Shown here: in pieces, positions 12,351 to 24,300 of the stretch | How the letters are laid out: every line of letters begins with the position of its first letter | Position numbering within the stretch: position 1 is the stretch's first letter | Position numbers and translations under genes: made by a program | Notes under the pieces: generated by a model | The model's database searches: none | What the model was told of the DNA's origin: nothing | What the model saw: the letters and a program-made list of their open reading frames with translations, nothing else | Assembly: GCA_015350385.1 (NCBI GenBank) | Contig: WNKI01000001.1 | Span: 5,676,476 to 5,740,475, forward strand | Length of the DNA: 64,000 nt | Reading direction: 5' to 3' | Origin: Aculops lycopersici | Taxonomy: Eukaryota > Arthropoda > Arachnida > Trombidiformes > Eriophyidae

Positions 12351-15300
12351 ATGGTTTCATTGAAATCATTCAAGCCAATTGATGAGGTTGAGAGAGATAC
12401 GACCACGACAACTAGTGGGGCATCCAACATATTAACAGATGTTGGTCAAGCTCGGAATCTCCAATTTATTGGAAATCAATCGCATCGGCATCAATATGAG
12501 CATCAAGTGCACAAGCTAGTAAATAGAGTTGGCTCGAATTCCAGCAATAGAAGCAATAATAATAATAGCAACAACAACAATAATATTAGTATCAATGATA
12601 ATCATGAGAATACCGCCTCAAAATACAGCAACAAATTGAGGCAAACAAGCAACAAGATGACCGCAGACCACGACAACAAGACTATGGTGTCGGTGTCACT
12701 TCCTCAGGGTGCAGCGGGCACAGGAAACATTGAACGAGTGTCGCCTTCGAGCTCATCCATTTCCATTGTAGTTGTGCAACATGATAATAATGGCCCCATA
12801 ATGAGAAACTTCTCATCCTCACTTGCAGCCTCTGCCTCGGATATTGACACGCAGGAGGATATGAGCAACAAGAGCATCGACACCCTTGAGGAAGCGGCAA
12901 CAGCAACCACTGCTAGCACCAGGGACGACATCAATGGGCTCAATGTTGAGGGTGGCAATATTATTGAGGTGCCAAAGCTGCAACAAATTGCTGGGGTTCA
13001 AGGAATGATGGCAACTAATAATAACAATAATCAAAATCAATTCAACACAAACTTGCAAATCTACCAACAACAAGACATGGGCCGAAGCTGCAAATCCCTT
13101 GCTGTACCCAAGAGATGCAATCCGATGGGCGGAAGTAATCATAAAACGGAAATGGAAACTATTGGCGGTGATCACTTTGAAATCGTTTGGTCAAATTTGA
13201 GCTATAGAATCGAGCCCAAATGGTATAAGAAAATTGATTTCCTAGATCGGGCACTAAGTTATCTGATGCCCGGCCAAACGGTTGACAATCACTCATCGGC
13301 CACCTCAACCGCAAGCTCCTCGGCCGGAATGAATGACAATCAACATCAAATGCACACTTCCACAAACAATGTCGACAGTCATTTAAACAATCCAATCAAG
13401 ATGAAATCTCCCACCGATCCAATAGAAATTTTCACCAACTTGAATGGAACCATCAAGTCGGGTCAAATGACAGCCGTTTTAGGCCCTAGCGGTAAGTTGA
13501 AGAATTTTTCTCCTATCCCAAATCCATCTATCTATCAGCCTCTGGCACGGGCCCACTACTCTTAGGGTGATTTCCTTAATCGTGATACAGCTTGCCTCAA
13601 TAATTGAGTTACTCTTATCAGTTGTAGAGGAATTGATGATAGAAAAATTCAGTCTTTCAGGTTTCGAATGCGACCATACAGGATTGTGGGAAAAGAGACC
13701 TGTAGTTGCACCTCTTCCTCTGTCTCTCTTGGATCTGGTTATCGTGCTACTTTTGCTCGCTCATCGCACGGACACGAGAGCGCAGGCGGGATGCCCACTT
13801 GTTGCTCGCTTTCCGTGAGCTTATCCAGTTCTGCTGTGTCCTGGCTCACAGCTACTGCGACTGGATAGAAAAAACTCGTTTGGTTTCCTCGGTTAGGACT
13901 GAACTTGATAGACTGGCGGGCGACAGTTGCAACTGATAGGTATCGAGAGTGATAGATAGAGAAAGCAATTTGCAGCGAAGGTACAGCTTGTACCAATTAT
14001 TGCGTTAGGTTTGATCTAAACTGTTCAGAAAGCAGTTTAGATCAAACCTAACGCAATCGGTGATCGCGTGATGTGGCGAGACTGCGGTTACCGCTTATGT
14101 TGGTGAGCGTAACCTGTCGTTGCAAAAGGAATGCGATATTTATTATTTTTCAAGTTTACCGTAATATCGTTTCCTCTCCAAGATTTCTCAGCGATATTAT
14201 TGCGCCGACTGAAACTTCTGGCTTCCGATTTTGCAGTAGTAGTAGTAGTAGTAGTGAAAGCAAATGAGCCATGCATTTGAAAGCTATTGAATAAGTTACC
14301 TTCGTCTCCCTTCTCGTTGGTCGTCATTTTGCGTGCAGTTGCCATTAAAGGAAATCTGTTATTATTTATAGCCAGAGGGAAAGAGAAAGTTCCCCCTGCA
14401 ATGATAAAACTGCCTGCAAGACAACAGAAATAGAATGTGGCCCTTTTATCATAAGGGATAAGTAATCTTACCCGCTATCTTACCCGCAAATAGTAGATAT
14501 AATAGTGGCGCAATTCAAGGGAAAGAGGGAGAGAGAGGGAGAGTAGAGTAGAGTTCCTTAGGTACAGGTTTTGCAATAACATTGTGAAGTTTTATCTTTT
14601 GAGTTTGGATTGGGCACAAAGAATATATCTGACGATCTCTCCATGCGCGCTTCTATAAATTGGCGCGCGCAGGCAGATTACAAACCAGAAAAAGTAGTCC
14701 TTTTCTTGAAAGCAAGACTCCAAAACTAAAAAGAAAAAGTTCAAAATGCATTCGAAAAACCTGTAGAGTCTGTGAAGAAAAGTGCTACTTTGTGGTCCAC
14801 TTTTGGCATGCACATGCACAAACACAAAGGATACTTTAGATTACTGGTTAGCTAGCTTACCATCTAGTTGTTGGTCTCATTGTCCCTCTCTTTCTCTCTT
14901 CCTAGTATACTCATGACGTTCCTTTGACAATTTGCTTGCTCGACTGACTGCTCCGCTCATCTCGCCCCATCCTATTCTGTTTGAATCCGGTTTGTTTACA
15001 CTTGTTGTTAAAGGCCAGGCGCCAAAATAACATGATTACTAACAATAGAGGCTCTATCAGTTGCCAAAAGAGTGCGAGCGATAGATTTTGACGTTGACAG
15101 AAAGTCAATTATTACCAGCTCTCGGAATTTGCCCTTGCCATGCTTTCAACTCTCTCACCAATCACCAAGTAGCCACTTGGTTCGGAACTAACAAACAATC
15201 ACAATGTTACCACTCACCAACAAACAAAAACAATCTAGGTGCCGGAAAGACTACACTACTCAATTGCTTGACTGGAAAGCTTCGCAATGGAGTGTCGGGA

Positions 15301-18059
15301 CATATAAATTTGAAGGGCGCAAACGGGAAGCACTTGAAAATGTGTACGATTCCTCAAAAAGGTAGGCAGTCAATGATCAAAAGTATGATCAGCCGGGCGT
15401 TGGTAGCTCTCAGGACCATCAAGTTGATCCCTTCAACCTATTCATTGATCTATCCATTTCGGTCAAATCTACTAACTTTGTACTCTTTATCGCCTCGAAA
15501 TAATAACACCACCAGATCACCTGTTGGAGCTGCTTAATGTAGAGGAGAACCTGTGGTTTGCATCCAAGATCAAGAATCCGGAATACGGATTTGATCACGC
15601 TAAGAATATTGAGAGGGTAATTATCGGTGATATTTCCATTCATTTCTCTCTAGTAAAAGAAAATAATTCACACTTGCAACTGAACGTGCTGCAACAAGAA
15701 CCACCTGTTGCCTGCTACTTGTCGAGTGTTCGTTTATTTGTTTACCTTTGGCGTAACCTTCTTATTTACTAACCACTTCACTTGATCACGCAAACAACCA
15801 CATCATCAACAACAACAACAACAGGTGATTGATCTACTGGGACTTAAGCGCTGCCGGTCGGCAAAGATCAAAAAGATTTCCGGGGGCCAACACAAGAGGG
15901 TGTCGATAGCTCAAGAGTTATTATCGAATCCGGATATATTGGTGCTCGACGAGCCAACTTCCGGTCTCGACTCGTTGACGTGCTTCAAGACCATTTCCAT
16001 GCTTAGGGATTTGGTGGAACTCTCGGCGAGCAATGATTTTATGAAACCAATGGCAATCATAGTTACTATTCACCAGCCTCAGCCAAAGGTGTTTAATTTG
16101 TTTCACCACGTTTACATCCTTGCCAACGGCGGTCATGTTATTTATGAGGGAGCGCCAGATTTGTCCGTGGACACGATAACAAGTGTTACCGGCCTTCAGC
16201 CGGGCGGAAGTCTCGACGCAACTAGTGCTCAGAATGCCAAGGCGATCGCGGCGGCCAGCTTGAATCAAGTGGGTGGAGTTGATCCAGCCTCGTTTTTAAT
16301 TGAGATTGCAAGTGAAGAGTATGGAACGGAGATCATAACTACCTTAAACAATTATCAACGACGAGTCTTCTACGAAATCAACCATTCCAATTACAATCAA
16401 CTACGCGACGGGCCCTGTGCCGAGCGTTTTAGTCCCAAGATAGGAGCTAGAGAAAATCATGGCTTCGTTTCAACAGACGAAGACGACTCGACTATTGTAA
16501 ATTCCAAAGAGTTAGCTTCGAATAAGACGACGACGCCAAGCAGCAAGATCTCATCAGATGACATTGAGTCGAATAATATTAATGGTAATATTATTAATAA
16601 TAGCAGCAAATTGGTGAGCCATAGCTCGCCAAATTCACCCTCAGCCAATCAGATTAAGAGGAGGAAAAAATCCGCTTACAGTTTGGACAGCGGAACCTCA
16701 TTGGATTTCCAGAGCATTAATAATGGTAGTAGTGTTGGCAATTTGGCTTCTAGTCATAATCAGCAACAACTCCAACAGCATCCATCTTCAAAATCAATCA
16801 GCGAAAGTAGTTTGTATATGAGCGAGCAATTATTATACACTCGCGTTTCCAATCACGAAGGTAGATTTTGGTCGCATACCGCAACTTTGGCCCATAGAAC
16901 TCTGCTAACTATCCGCCGAGATCCCCTACTAATGACCTCTAGGGTTCTATTTCATTTAATGATCCCGCTTCTAATGAGTTATGTCTATGGCCGGGCAACA
17001 GGTGCTGCAAATGCGTGTCCACATTATGAGCCAGAGATTGATATTACTCAAATACCCTCGCTGGTTGAGGGCAAAAGAATTGAGTATATGTTAGAGGAGT
17101 TGCATATGTCCATTGAGAATGTTAGTATGTTTTTTATAATTATGTATGCATTTGCAGCCGCAGTTTTAGCCCTAAATGCTCTATCATTTCCCTTGAATAT
17201 GCAAGTTTTACTTAAGGAAACACGAAATGGTTGGTACTCGATGTCTAGTTATGTTTTAGCAAAGACTCTTGCCGATTTACCACTTGAATTAGCCATGCCT
17301 AGCTTAACAATGGCCATGGTCTACCTGTTAACTGGACAACCTAGCTCCTATATGGGCTGGCGAATGCTTACAATTTGCCTCATTATGACACTTTGCTCAC
17401 TAATTGCCCAAACTCAAGCACTTATATTGGGCGCCCTTGTGATGAGTAGCGTTCAAACGGCCGTCTTTGTCTCGCAAGCCTCACAATTGCCGTGGGTTAT
17501 TTTGGCCGGTTTTACAATTAGAATTAAGCGTTTAAGTGAACCACTTAAGCTTATTAGTTTAACCTCCTTCTATCGTTTGGGTTGCGAGGCCATCACTTTG
17601 GCTCGGTATGGTTTTGGAATTTGCCCATGTAATCCGGAGGAGATAACAGGTGAACCCGTTCGCTTAGTTGGCATACCTGATCAATTGCGAAACGTTGCAA
17701 ACTATTGGCTTGAATCCATGGAAGCGAGTAAGGCCAGCAACAATGAAACTCTAGTCGCCGACGATGACGAGAGTTCATCTTCATTGATAACCACAACACT
17801 GGCGCCAGTTATCCAAGCAACAACAGGTGGCCGAAACAAGGCGGACATCTTTCAACACCTGGCCAATCAACTATCCTACGCCAACAGCTATGGTGTCAAT
17901 ATTACCTCTTGCGACGATGTTGCTCCGGATAGAATTAGAGCCATTAATTTAAGTGATAACTGGCTAGTGGCTAGAATTTGGCATCTGTTTATTATGCTCA
18001 TAATTATGAAGATCCTCTTATACTATGCAGTGAAATTTTCTATTGGAATTAGATTGTAA
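12351..18059 (+). CDS. ABCG-family half-transporter (ABCG1/ABCG4-like)
   Basis: Four exons, 12351..13491, 15239..15361, 15516..15616 and 15825..18059, join in frame to 1,199 residues, much longer than the usual 600-800. Order: a 320-residue Asn/Ser/Thr-rich N-terminal extension; a nucleotide-binding domain with Walker A GPSGAGKTT (378-386, split by intron 1 after the second G begins), signature ISGGQHKRV (473-481), Walker B LVLDEP (494-499) followed by TSGLDS, and an H-loop IHQP; a Ser/Asn-rich linker (about 600-800); then six predicted membrane segments from about 810 to the end, with the NBD-before-TMD order that defines ABCG. The family dimerises and exports sterols, lipids or pigment precursors; the substrate here is unknown. 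Introns use GT-AG ends; intron 1 is 1,747 bp and holds a perfect hairpin. A poly(A) signal lies 45 bases past the stop. Confidence 0.9.
13999..14057. repeat. Perfect 25-bp hairpin in ABCG intron 1
   Basis: Arms at 13999-14023 and 14033-14057 are exact reverse complements over 25 bases with a 9-base loop (TTCAGAAAG). No mismatch or bulge is present. Flanking ACC and GGT could extend the stem past a small asymmetric loop. Confidence 0.93.
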
Positions 18060-18104
18060 ACAACATGAACAAATACAAATATACCACTAAATAAGAATGA
18101 TACC

Positions 18105-18110
18105 AATAAA
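18105..18110 (+). terminator. Poly(A) signal of ABCG
   Basis: AATAAA, 45 bases after the TAA stop of the ABCG gene. Confidence 0.65.
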
Positions 18111-20312
18111 CTCAATTCCAATTTTCTATTCCCTGATTCCAATGGCAGGGAGGAACGATTTAGGAATGCAACAACAAAAATATCGACGAAACTAACGCCA
18201 TCATCAATCATACTAATCGAAATATCAGGTGACCCATCAATTTAAGATAATAAATCAGATGGGCGACATCCGATACCAGGTCGGCAAATCTCTCATATCC
18301 GCTCTCGTCGTCTGGACGATCGATCTTCTCCTCTATAGTATCTCCATCTCTCTAAACACGACGAGAGTGATCAAGCGACCAATCGAGACCATGAACTGAC
18401 TAATGCGTGAAGTCGATAATTTTGCGAGAACCAATCTGGTGGCGTGATAACCACAACTTAGCCAGTAGGCTCGCGAAACTTGGGTGAAATCTTAAGAGCA
18501 TCGAACAATAAAGTTTGATTGATGATAGATTAGATTTTACATAATATACCACCTTCGCTAGTGTAGCCAATGTTACGACAGCAATATAGCTAGAAATATA
18601 GCTGAAAGGTGTTGGTGTGAGACTTAATGAGCTTTGAACAAATATTCAGATTACTCAAAATGAATCAAGGGAATCAAAAAGACGACGTCCACCGAAATGG
18701 CAAGCTAGTCTCTCGCCCAGCGGCCGTGTTACTCTCTGGGTATTATTCTATTATTTTCGAAATTTGACCATTAACAAGTTGTACGAGTCAAGGCCGACAG
18801 TTGGCCGCGTAACATTTGCCCATTTGTGGGTTCAAAACTCTCCCTTTATTTTGTCTATAAGCTCACACCAGTATTCTAACAAAACATTGTTGTCTCCTGT
18901 TGGTATCGCTTGTCCAACAGGAGCTAACACAACAACCTTTTTGCAGTCTAAAACAGACAATCGATTTGTCTCGAGTCGAAGTCGCCTTATGGACACGCGC
19001 TATCAGCAGGAACAAGCTGTGGTCAGCTAGATGGTTGATACCGTTGGTTACGCGCGTCATTAGTGGCCAGCCGCTTGCCACTTGTTGAGGAAATTTTTCC
19101 CTTCTTTATCCCTGTCTCTCATATGGCAACCCAATAGGCCTTTCTTACCAATATAATGATAATGCATCGACCATGCTAAAAGCGCGCGAGACTTTTGCAT
19201 TGGTCCAAATGGAAGCGGAAAGTAACCAACAACAACAGGTTGCTGTTGCCGCAAACACTGTGTGTGTATATACGACGACCAGCATTGAATAGATGGAGAG
19301 ATAGACAGCTGCAGCCACAATCGCCAAGGAATCGCGCTGGTTTCTGGTTGGGCAAGCACCAGATAACAAGCAGCGAATGAGAGCTAGACTTTTCACCTGT
19401 TGCTCTTTCTCTTTCTCTCTAATCTCTTGACTCTCGCTTCTCTCATTCGACTAGGCGGAGCTCGTCGAGTTCGACGACGACGACGATGAACGGAATGCAA
19501 CACATTAACAATCATCTTGCCGGTTAGATAGCTCGACTGGCGAGTCCACTCAACATTGTACCTGCTGCTCGCTAGCTAGCTTGCTGAATAAATCCATCTG
19601 ACAAGCCAACGGGAAAGGCGGCGGTGATAGTGGCATTACCATTCGTTGTCTGTTGAGTGTTTCGAGAGCTCGCGCTTTTGCAACTAATGGCCAACTTTTT
19701 CTCTCCCTCTCCCGCTCTCTATCTCTGTCTCTTTCTATCCGTTTGTCTATGTAGTGTGCTGGCAAATGAGCTTTCATTTCTTGGATTGAGGTGTAATCAC
19801 ATTTGCTTACATTGGGCGCATGCACGACATAATTAACTCCGTGCTAAGTGACAGCCTAAGCATTGTGTGCGTATGTTGCCGTATGTTTGTGTGCCTATCT
19901 ATCTCTTTGTCCTGATTTACTTGCCATCGTTCCTGTTCTGCCAAGCGAACATCGCTATTGCAGTTACCTGTGCCACTCAAGAGAAGCTGAACTGCGCGCT
20001 AAGCTGAGGGGTGGGGGTGGCGCGCTGAACCAATCGTAGCGGTCAAGGCAGAGAGACTACTGGCAAGCTAGCTAGCTTGGCTTGGATGGTCAGCCGACTG
20101 ACTTGCTAGCTAGCTGACTTGCTAAATCCAAGTAGGTGGGCGCTCTGGAGAGGAAAACTTACAACAATAATCTCTATTCTCTCGTCGTCCTAGACTTTTC
20201 CTGGGTAGCTCTCTACCCTGGGTAGAGAGACCTGTCCCTCTATCAAGCTTCAGGCTTCGAGCCTCGAATAGTCAAGTGGAGTTGAGTCGACTAACCAACA
20301 AAATTTTGATGG
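18111..20312. other. Intergenic spacer, ABCG to cuticle-like gene
   Basis: About 2.2 kb contain no supportable gene. They hold CT-rich tracts near 19,400 and 19,700, a 10-bp inverted repeat at 18894-18923 (CTCCTGTTGG and CCAACAGGAG) and dense CTAGCTAGC-type repeats at 20060-20130. The last 150 bases are probably the promoter of the cuticle-like gene. Confidence 0.55.
20209..20229. repeat. Short inverted repeat upstream of cuticle-like promoter
   Basis: CTCTCTACCC and GGGTAGAGAG are perfect reverse complements separated by one T. The site lies about 85 bases upstream of the TATA box and overlaps a direct repeat of CTGGGTAG. It could be a protein-binding site; there is no direct evidence for that. 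Confidence 0.6.
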
Positions 20313-20320
20313 TATATAAG
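20313..20320 (+). promoter_or_regulatory. TATA box of cuticle-like gene
   Basis: TATATAAG lies 105 bases upstream of the start codon. A start site about 30 bases downstream would give an 80-base leader, which suits a small highly expressed structural-protein gene. Confidence 0.7.
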
Positions 20321-20424
20321 GCGACAGGGAAGCGAGTTAACTGGACCATTCAAAAAGTTTCTCCTATCACCAACCAATAAATTTCTTTTCCTTCAAAATC
20401 CAATCAACTCAACACAAAATCAAG

Positions 20425-20995
20425 ATGTACACCCAAAGCGTAAGTTTGCTCCTAAGAACCTTTAAAACGCGAGTTTTAATAAGTCAACAACAATGAGCCG
20501 AACGGAAAACTAACTTTCGCTAAAATCAAACCAAAAAATAAAATATCAAACTAAAATAAAATTTAACCCGATCAACAGGTTGTCATCGTTGCCCTTGTCG
20601 CGTTTGCCGGCGTTCTCGTGGCCTCAAACCCATACGGCGCTCCAACCTACAACGACGCCTACGAGCAACCAGCCTACCCCGCCGCCCCAGCTCCAGCCTA
20701 CCAGCAACAAGCTAGCTATGGCCACCAATCCTACCAAGCCCCAGCTCCAGCTTACCACGCCCCAGCTCCAGCTTACCACGCTCCAGCCTACCCCAAGTAC
20801 CAGGCTCCATCGTCGGCCCACCACACTCAATACGACAATTACTACCCAAAACAAACTTACAGCCAGCCAAAATACGAGATGCCCAAGTACGAGGCCCCAA
20901 AGCCAATGTACTCGCCACCAGCCTACCAGGCCCCACAACAGTACGCTAAGCCAGCCTACCAGGCCCCAAGCTACGGCGGCCACGAGGAGTACTAG
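20425..20995 (+). CDS. Secreted Pro/Tyr/Ala-rich cuticle-like protein
   Basis: Two exons, 20425..20439 (five codons) and 20579..20995, flank a 139-bp GT-AG intron in phase 0. The protein has 143 residues. It starts MYTQS then VVIVALVAFAGVLVA, a typical signal peptide that is only complete after splicing, which supports the tiny first exon. The mature part is almost entirely Pro, Ala, Tyr and Gln in repeats of AYHAPAP and YQAP type, ending in GGHEEY. Such composition is typical of arthropod cuticle and extracellular-matrix proteins whose tyrosines can be cross-linked. No chitin-binding consensus is visible. A TATA box precedes it and a poly(A) signal follows about 200 bases after the stop. The short first exon with an intron inside the signal-peptide region is a common layout for arthropod cuticle genes. 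Confidence 0.85.
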
Positions 20996-21196
20996 ACATG
21001 AACTGTTTTATTCTAGTTCAAATTATACTTTCTAAGTACTACCCACCAACTAGTTGGCTAGTTAATTAATTAGTTGGTTAGTTAGTTATATTAAGCAAAG
21101 TCCAGCCACCTGTTAGCATGTGCGCTTTCAGGTAGTGGGCGGGCTATTTTGCTTTCAAAGCTTAAAGAGAAGAGGAATGGTATCTCTTTTGAATGA

Positions 21197-21202
21197 AATA
21201 AA
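21197..21202 (+). terminator. Poly(A) signal of cuticle-like gene
   Basis: AATAAA about 200 bases after the stop codon, on the plus strand. Confidence 0.6.
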
Positions 21203-21277
21203 TTGAAACCAACGAAAACGAAAACAAAAACAAATACCAAACAAAACGACAAAAAATCATCTTAGTTTTTACAAATT

Positions 21278-21283
21278 TTTATT
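21278..21283 (-). terminator. Poly(A) signal of laminin-like gene
   Basis: TTTATT on the plus strand gives AATAAA on the minus strand, 84 bases past the laminin-like stop and 76 bases from the oppositely oriented cuticle-gene signal. Confidence 0.6.
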
Positions 21284-21366
21284 GACTAGTTAAATATATA
21301 TATATATATATATATATTTCATCATAATGTTTGTCTACTACTACTGCCACCGATGCAGGATAAAAC

Positions 21367-24300
21367 CTACCTGCCCGCCGGCAAGGGATAGGCAACCTGT
21401 GCGAGACGAGTTATGGACTTGAGCTTGTTCGTTTGCTGAACTGAGCAGCCAGCCTCGACTCCGTAGGATTGACGCCGAAGCAAATCAATGGGCGAAGTCT
21501 CAATTTGAATGTCCTTGAGACAGCCAGAGTAGGAGCTGAACTCTAAGCTTGAATTTAAAAACTTCTTCGGTTTAACAAGCGGCCAAACGCCGCCAAAGAA
21601 AACTTGATCCACGTCAAGTGCTAACAACTTATCATCGGCTACACTTTCCTTATACTCATCCTCCACCGCGAGCACTAGTTTGTTTTGATCCTTTTCAGCC
21701 GTAATCTTGAACCACTGGCCATTGTTGTACTCCCTAGTGGTTGCAATTACATGCTCAAGCGGTTGGTTGGTGGTAGTGGTTTGTTGTTGCTGTTGGTTAG
21801 ACGCTGATGTGGATCCACTTGAATTCTTGTTGTTGTTATTATTATTGACGTGTTGCAAGTGAGCGTTCATTGCGTAGTCAAATAGGGAACTCGAAGACAA
21901 GCCCAGGTAGCTAACGTGATGGGGAGAGAGTTTGCCTATCAAATAATTGACATGACCCTTGTTTAGATAGACACTTAAATAGTGGTTTGTGGTCTCGCTT
22001 ATGGCCAAGAATAGTAGTCCATTTGGTTCAGTTGTCTTGGCGCTCATGCTAACCATATACTTTGTACGATCGTAGAAGCGCGATTGAGCTACAGTTGCGT
22101 AAGATTGAACGCCTGTAAAGGAGAAACTGGCCGTGTCTCTTGGCTCAAGTGGCCCCTCCATGCAACCCTCGCAGCCTTGATTTGTTTTGAAGTTGTAGAT
22201 GCCAAGTTGTTGCTCGTTTAGAGCAAAGTTGTACAAACATCCTGTAAGTTTGTTAGATTTTATCTGACTTGGCGCCGAGTATTCGTTGGCCGGTGGTAGG
22301 CCTCCTAGATAGAAGTTAATATCTGCCTCGCCGTAGGGCGATACATTTAACCGCGAGCTGCCGCCTACAATGGGAGTAATGCGCTGCGACACCTGTTGCG
22401 TGTCGCGCTCGTTGCCCTTTGGAACTGGACGTACACTTAAACGCATTTGGTCCTCGCCTGTGGCTGCAGTTACGGTTATCAAGTACCAAGCTTCATCAGA
22501 CAATAGGCCTTTGTCATTTAGATCAATCACTCGAGGATGCGTGAGCACCTGAATACCTGAGGGCGAGTGTGAGTTTAGATTATATACCAATCTGATGCGT
22601 CGCTCGTACATTTCGATTGCCAAAAACTCATCATTAGTCTTGCTACCAATAAACATAAGCAAGGATTCGGCTTCCTCGCTATGCAATGACCAAATAATAC
22701 TTAATTGCCTAACATAGAAGCCGCCTATTGGAACTCCACCGTCAGTTGAGGACATTGTGGCCGGTACAAAGTAGGAGCGAGTACAAACTCCAGTGTCTGG
22801 ATTGGGCATCATTGAAATATGAACCGAGGTGGCCTCTTGATGAGCCAATTGAATCTTTCTTCGTAATAAATCCAAGTCGATATCAAGTTTAGCCTCCAAT
22901 TTGAGCAACTTATCCAAACTAACCTTGCTACTAGAGGCATACTTGATGGCGGCCATCAAATCCTTACGCGTCGAATCAATTACCTGGCTCAAGTTGCCCA
23001 GTGAAGACTGGGATCCGGCTGAGAGGCGTTCGTATTGGGGTAAGAGACTGTTGTAAATAATGTCAGCTAATAGCTGGAGTCTCTTGTGGATTTCGGCAAT
23101 CCTCTCGAGAAGTCTCTTGAGGAAGGCGTCAATTTCTTGAAGTTGCTCGAGGAAGTTTTTGTCGGCCAACTGCTTTAGTCCGGCATTAATTTCATCCAAT
23201 TCAGCAATCAAATTCTTCATATCCTCAAACAGCTGGTCAATTATTTGCTTTCTCTTGGCCAATTCTAACGATAACCTTTGCACCTCTTGGTCCCTCAATT
23301 TCTTTGCCTTTTCAAGTAGCTCCAGCGACTTCCGCTTCGACTCGCGCGCCTTGTCCGCAAGGGACTCGTCGAAATCCGGAACAGCGACCTTGTAAGCCTT
23401 TTCCGCGGCATCAAACGCCCGTTTGGCAGCCTTCTCGGCACTCTCTATGGCCTCAGCTATATGTTTGTACACATTAGCTGCCCGCAATGCAGCGTCGGCC
23501 ACATCACGTGTCATATTAAACAATCCATCGAGCTCTTGTGACTTTTTAATCAGAGCATCGCCATGCTCTCGACACTTGTCGACATACTTCTTCTGGTACT
23601 CGGGATTTACCTGCGTCAAAATGCTCCTTTTGACCTCAATTTCGTGGATACTGTTGTTTAAATCAGTCAGCTGTCTTGGCAACTGATCTAAATACAAAGC
23701 TTCATTCTGAAGACACTTCTTGGTTATCTCCAAAAATCTCTTAGCCTCATCTAAATTAGCTTGTGCCTCACGAGCGCGATCCTCTGATTCCTTGAGCATG
23801 GCCAAGATAGCGGCATACTTTTTCTTTCCCTCAACCACTAAATCGTTTGCCTTCTCAACGGGTTTCAGCACTTGATCTTGAACAATGCGACTAAAGTCAA
23901 CTAGAACCTTTTGCAATTGCTCCAGTCTCTTTAGTAACTCTGCCGACTTTTCGGGATCAATTAGAAGAGTTCTAATTTTATCCAGTAACATCTTAGCTCT
24001 ACGAAGCTCTCGCTCGGCATCATCTAGATAGGGTTTCAAGTTTCGGTTCCTAAGTTCGCGTAAGATCATCTCACTTTCCTGAACAATCCGCTCAACTCTA
24101 CCTGGCGAAACTCCACTAGGTCCGAATCCGTGCTCATTGAGCATCTTGATAATCTTTCTTATACGATCCCACAGTCCCTTCAGTAATTCCTCGAGGGTTT
24201 TCTCGGCCAACAACCGAGTGGCATAAGCCTCATAGGCTACACTCGGGGCGCGAGAATCCAAATTACTTGCTCTCAGCTCCAGGATATCAGCTAGAGTCTC

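Larger units (their letters stand above)
20996..21366. other. Tail-to-tail spacer with (AT)n
   Basis: The 3' UTRs of the cuticle-like gene (plus) and the laminin-like gene (minus) meet here. The spacer includes TTAG-type short repeats near 21,050-21,090 and an AT dinucleotide run at about 21294-21316. No coding signal is visible. Confidence 0.65.

Noticed and set aside
23159..23686. Plus-strand Ser/Ala-rich frames antisense to the laminin-like coiled coil
   Set aside because: They mirror the codon bias of the real minus-strand gene and have no independent features.
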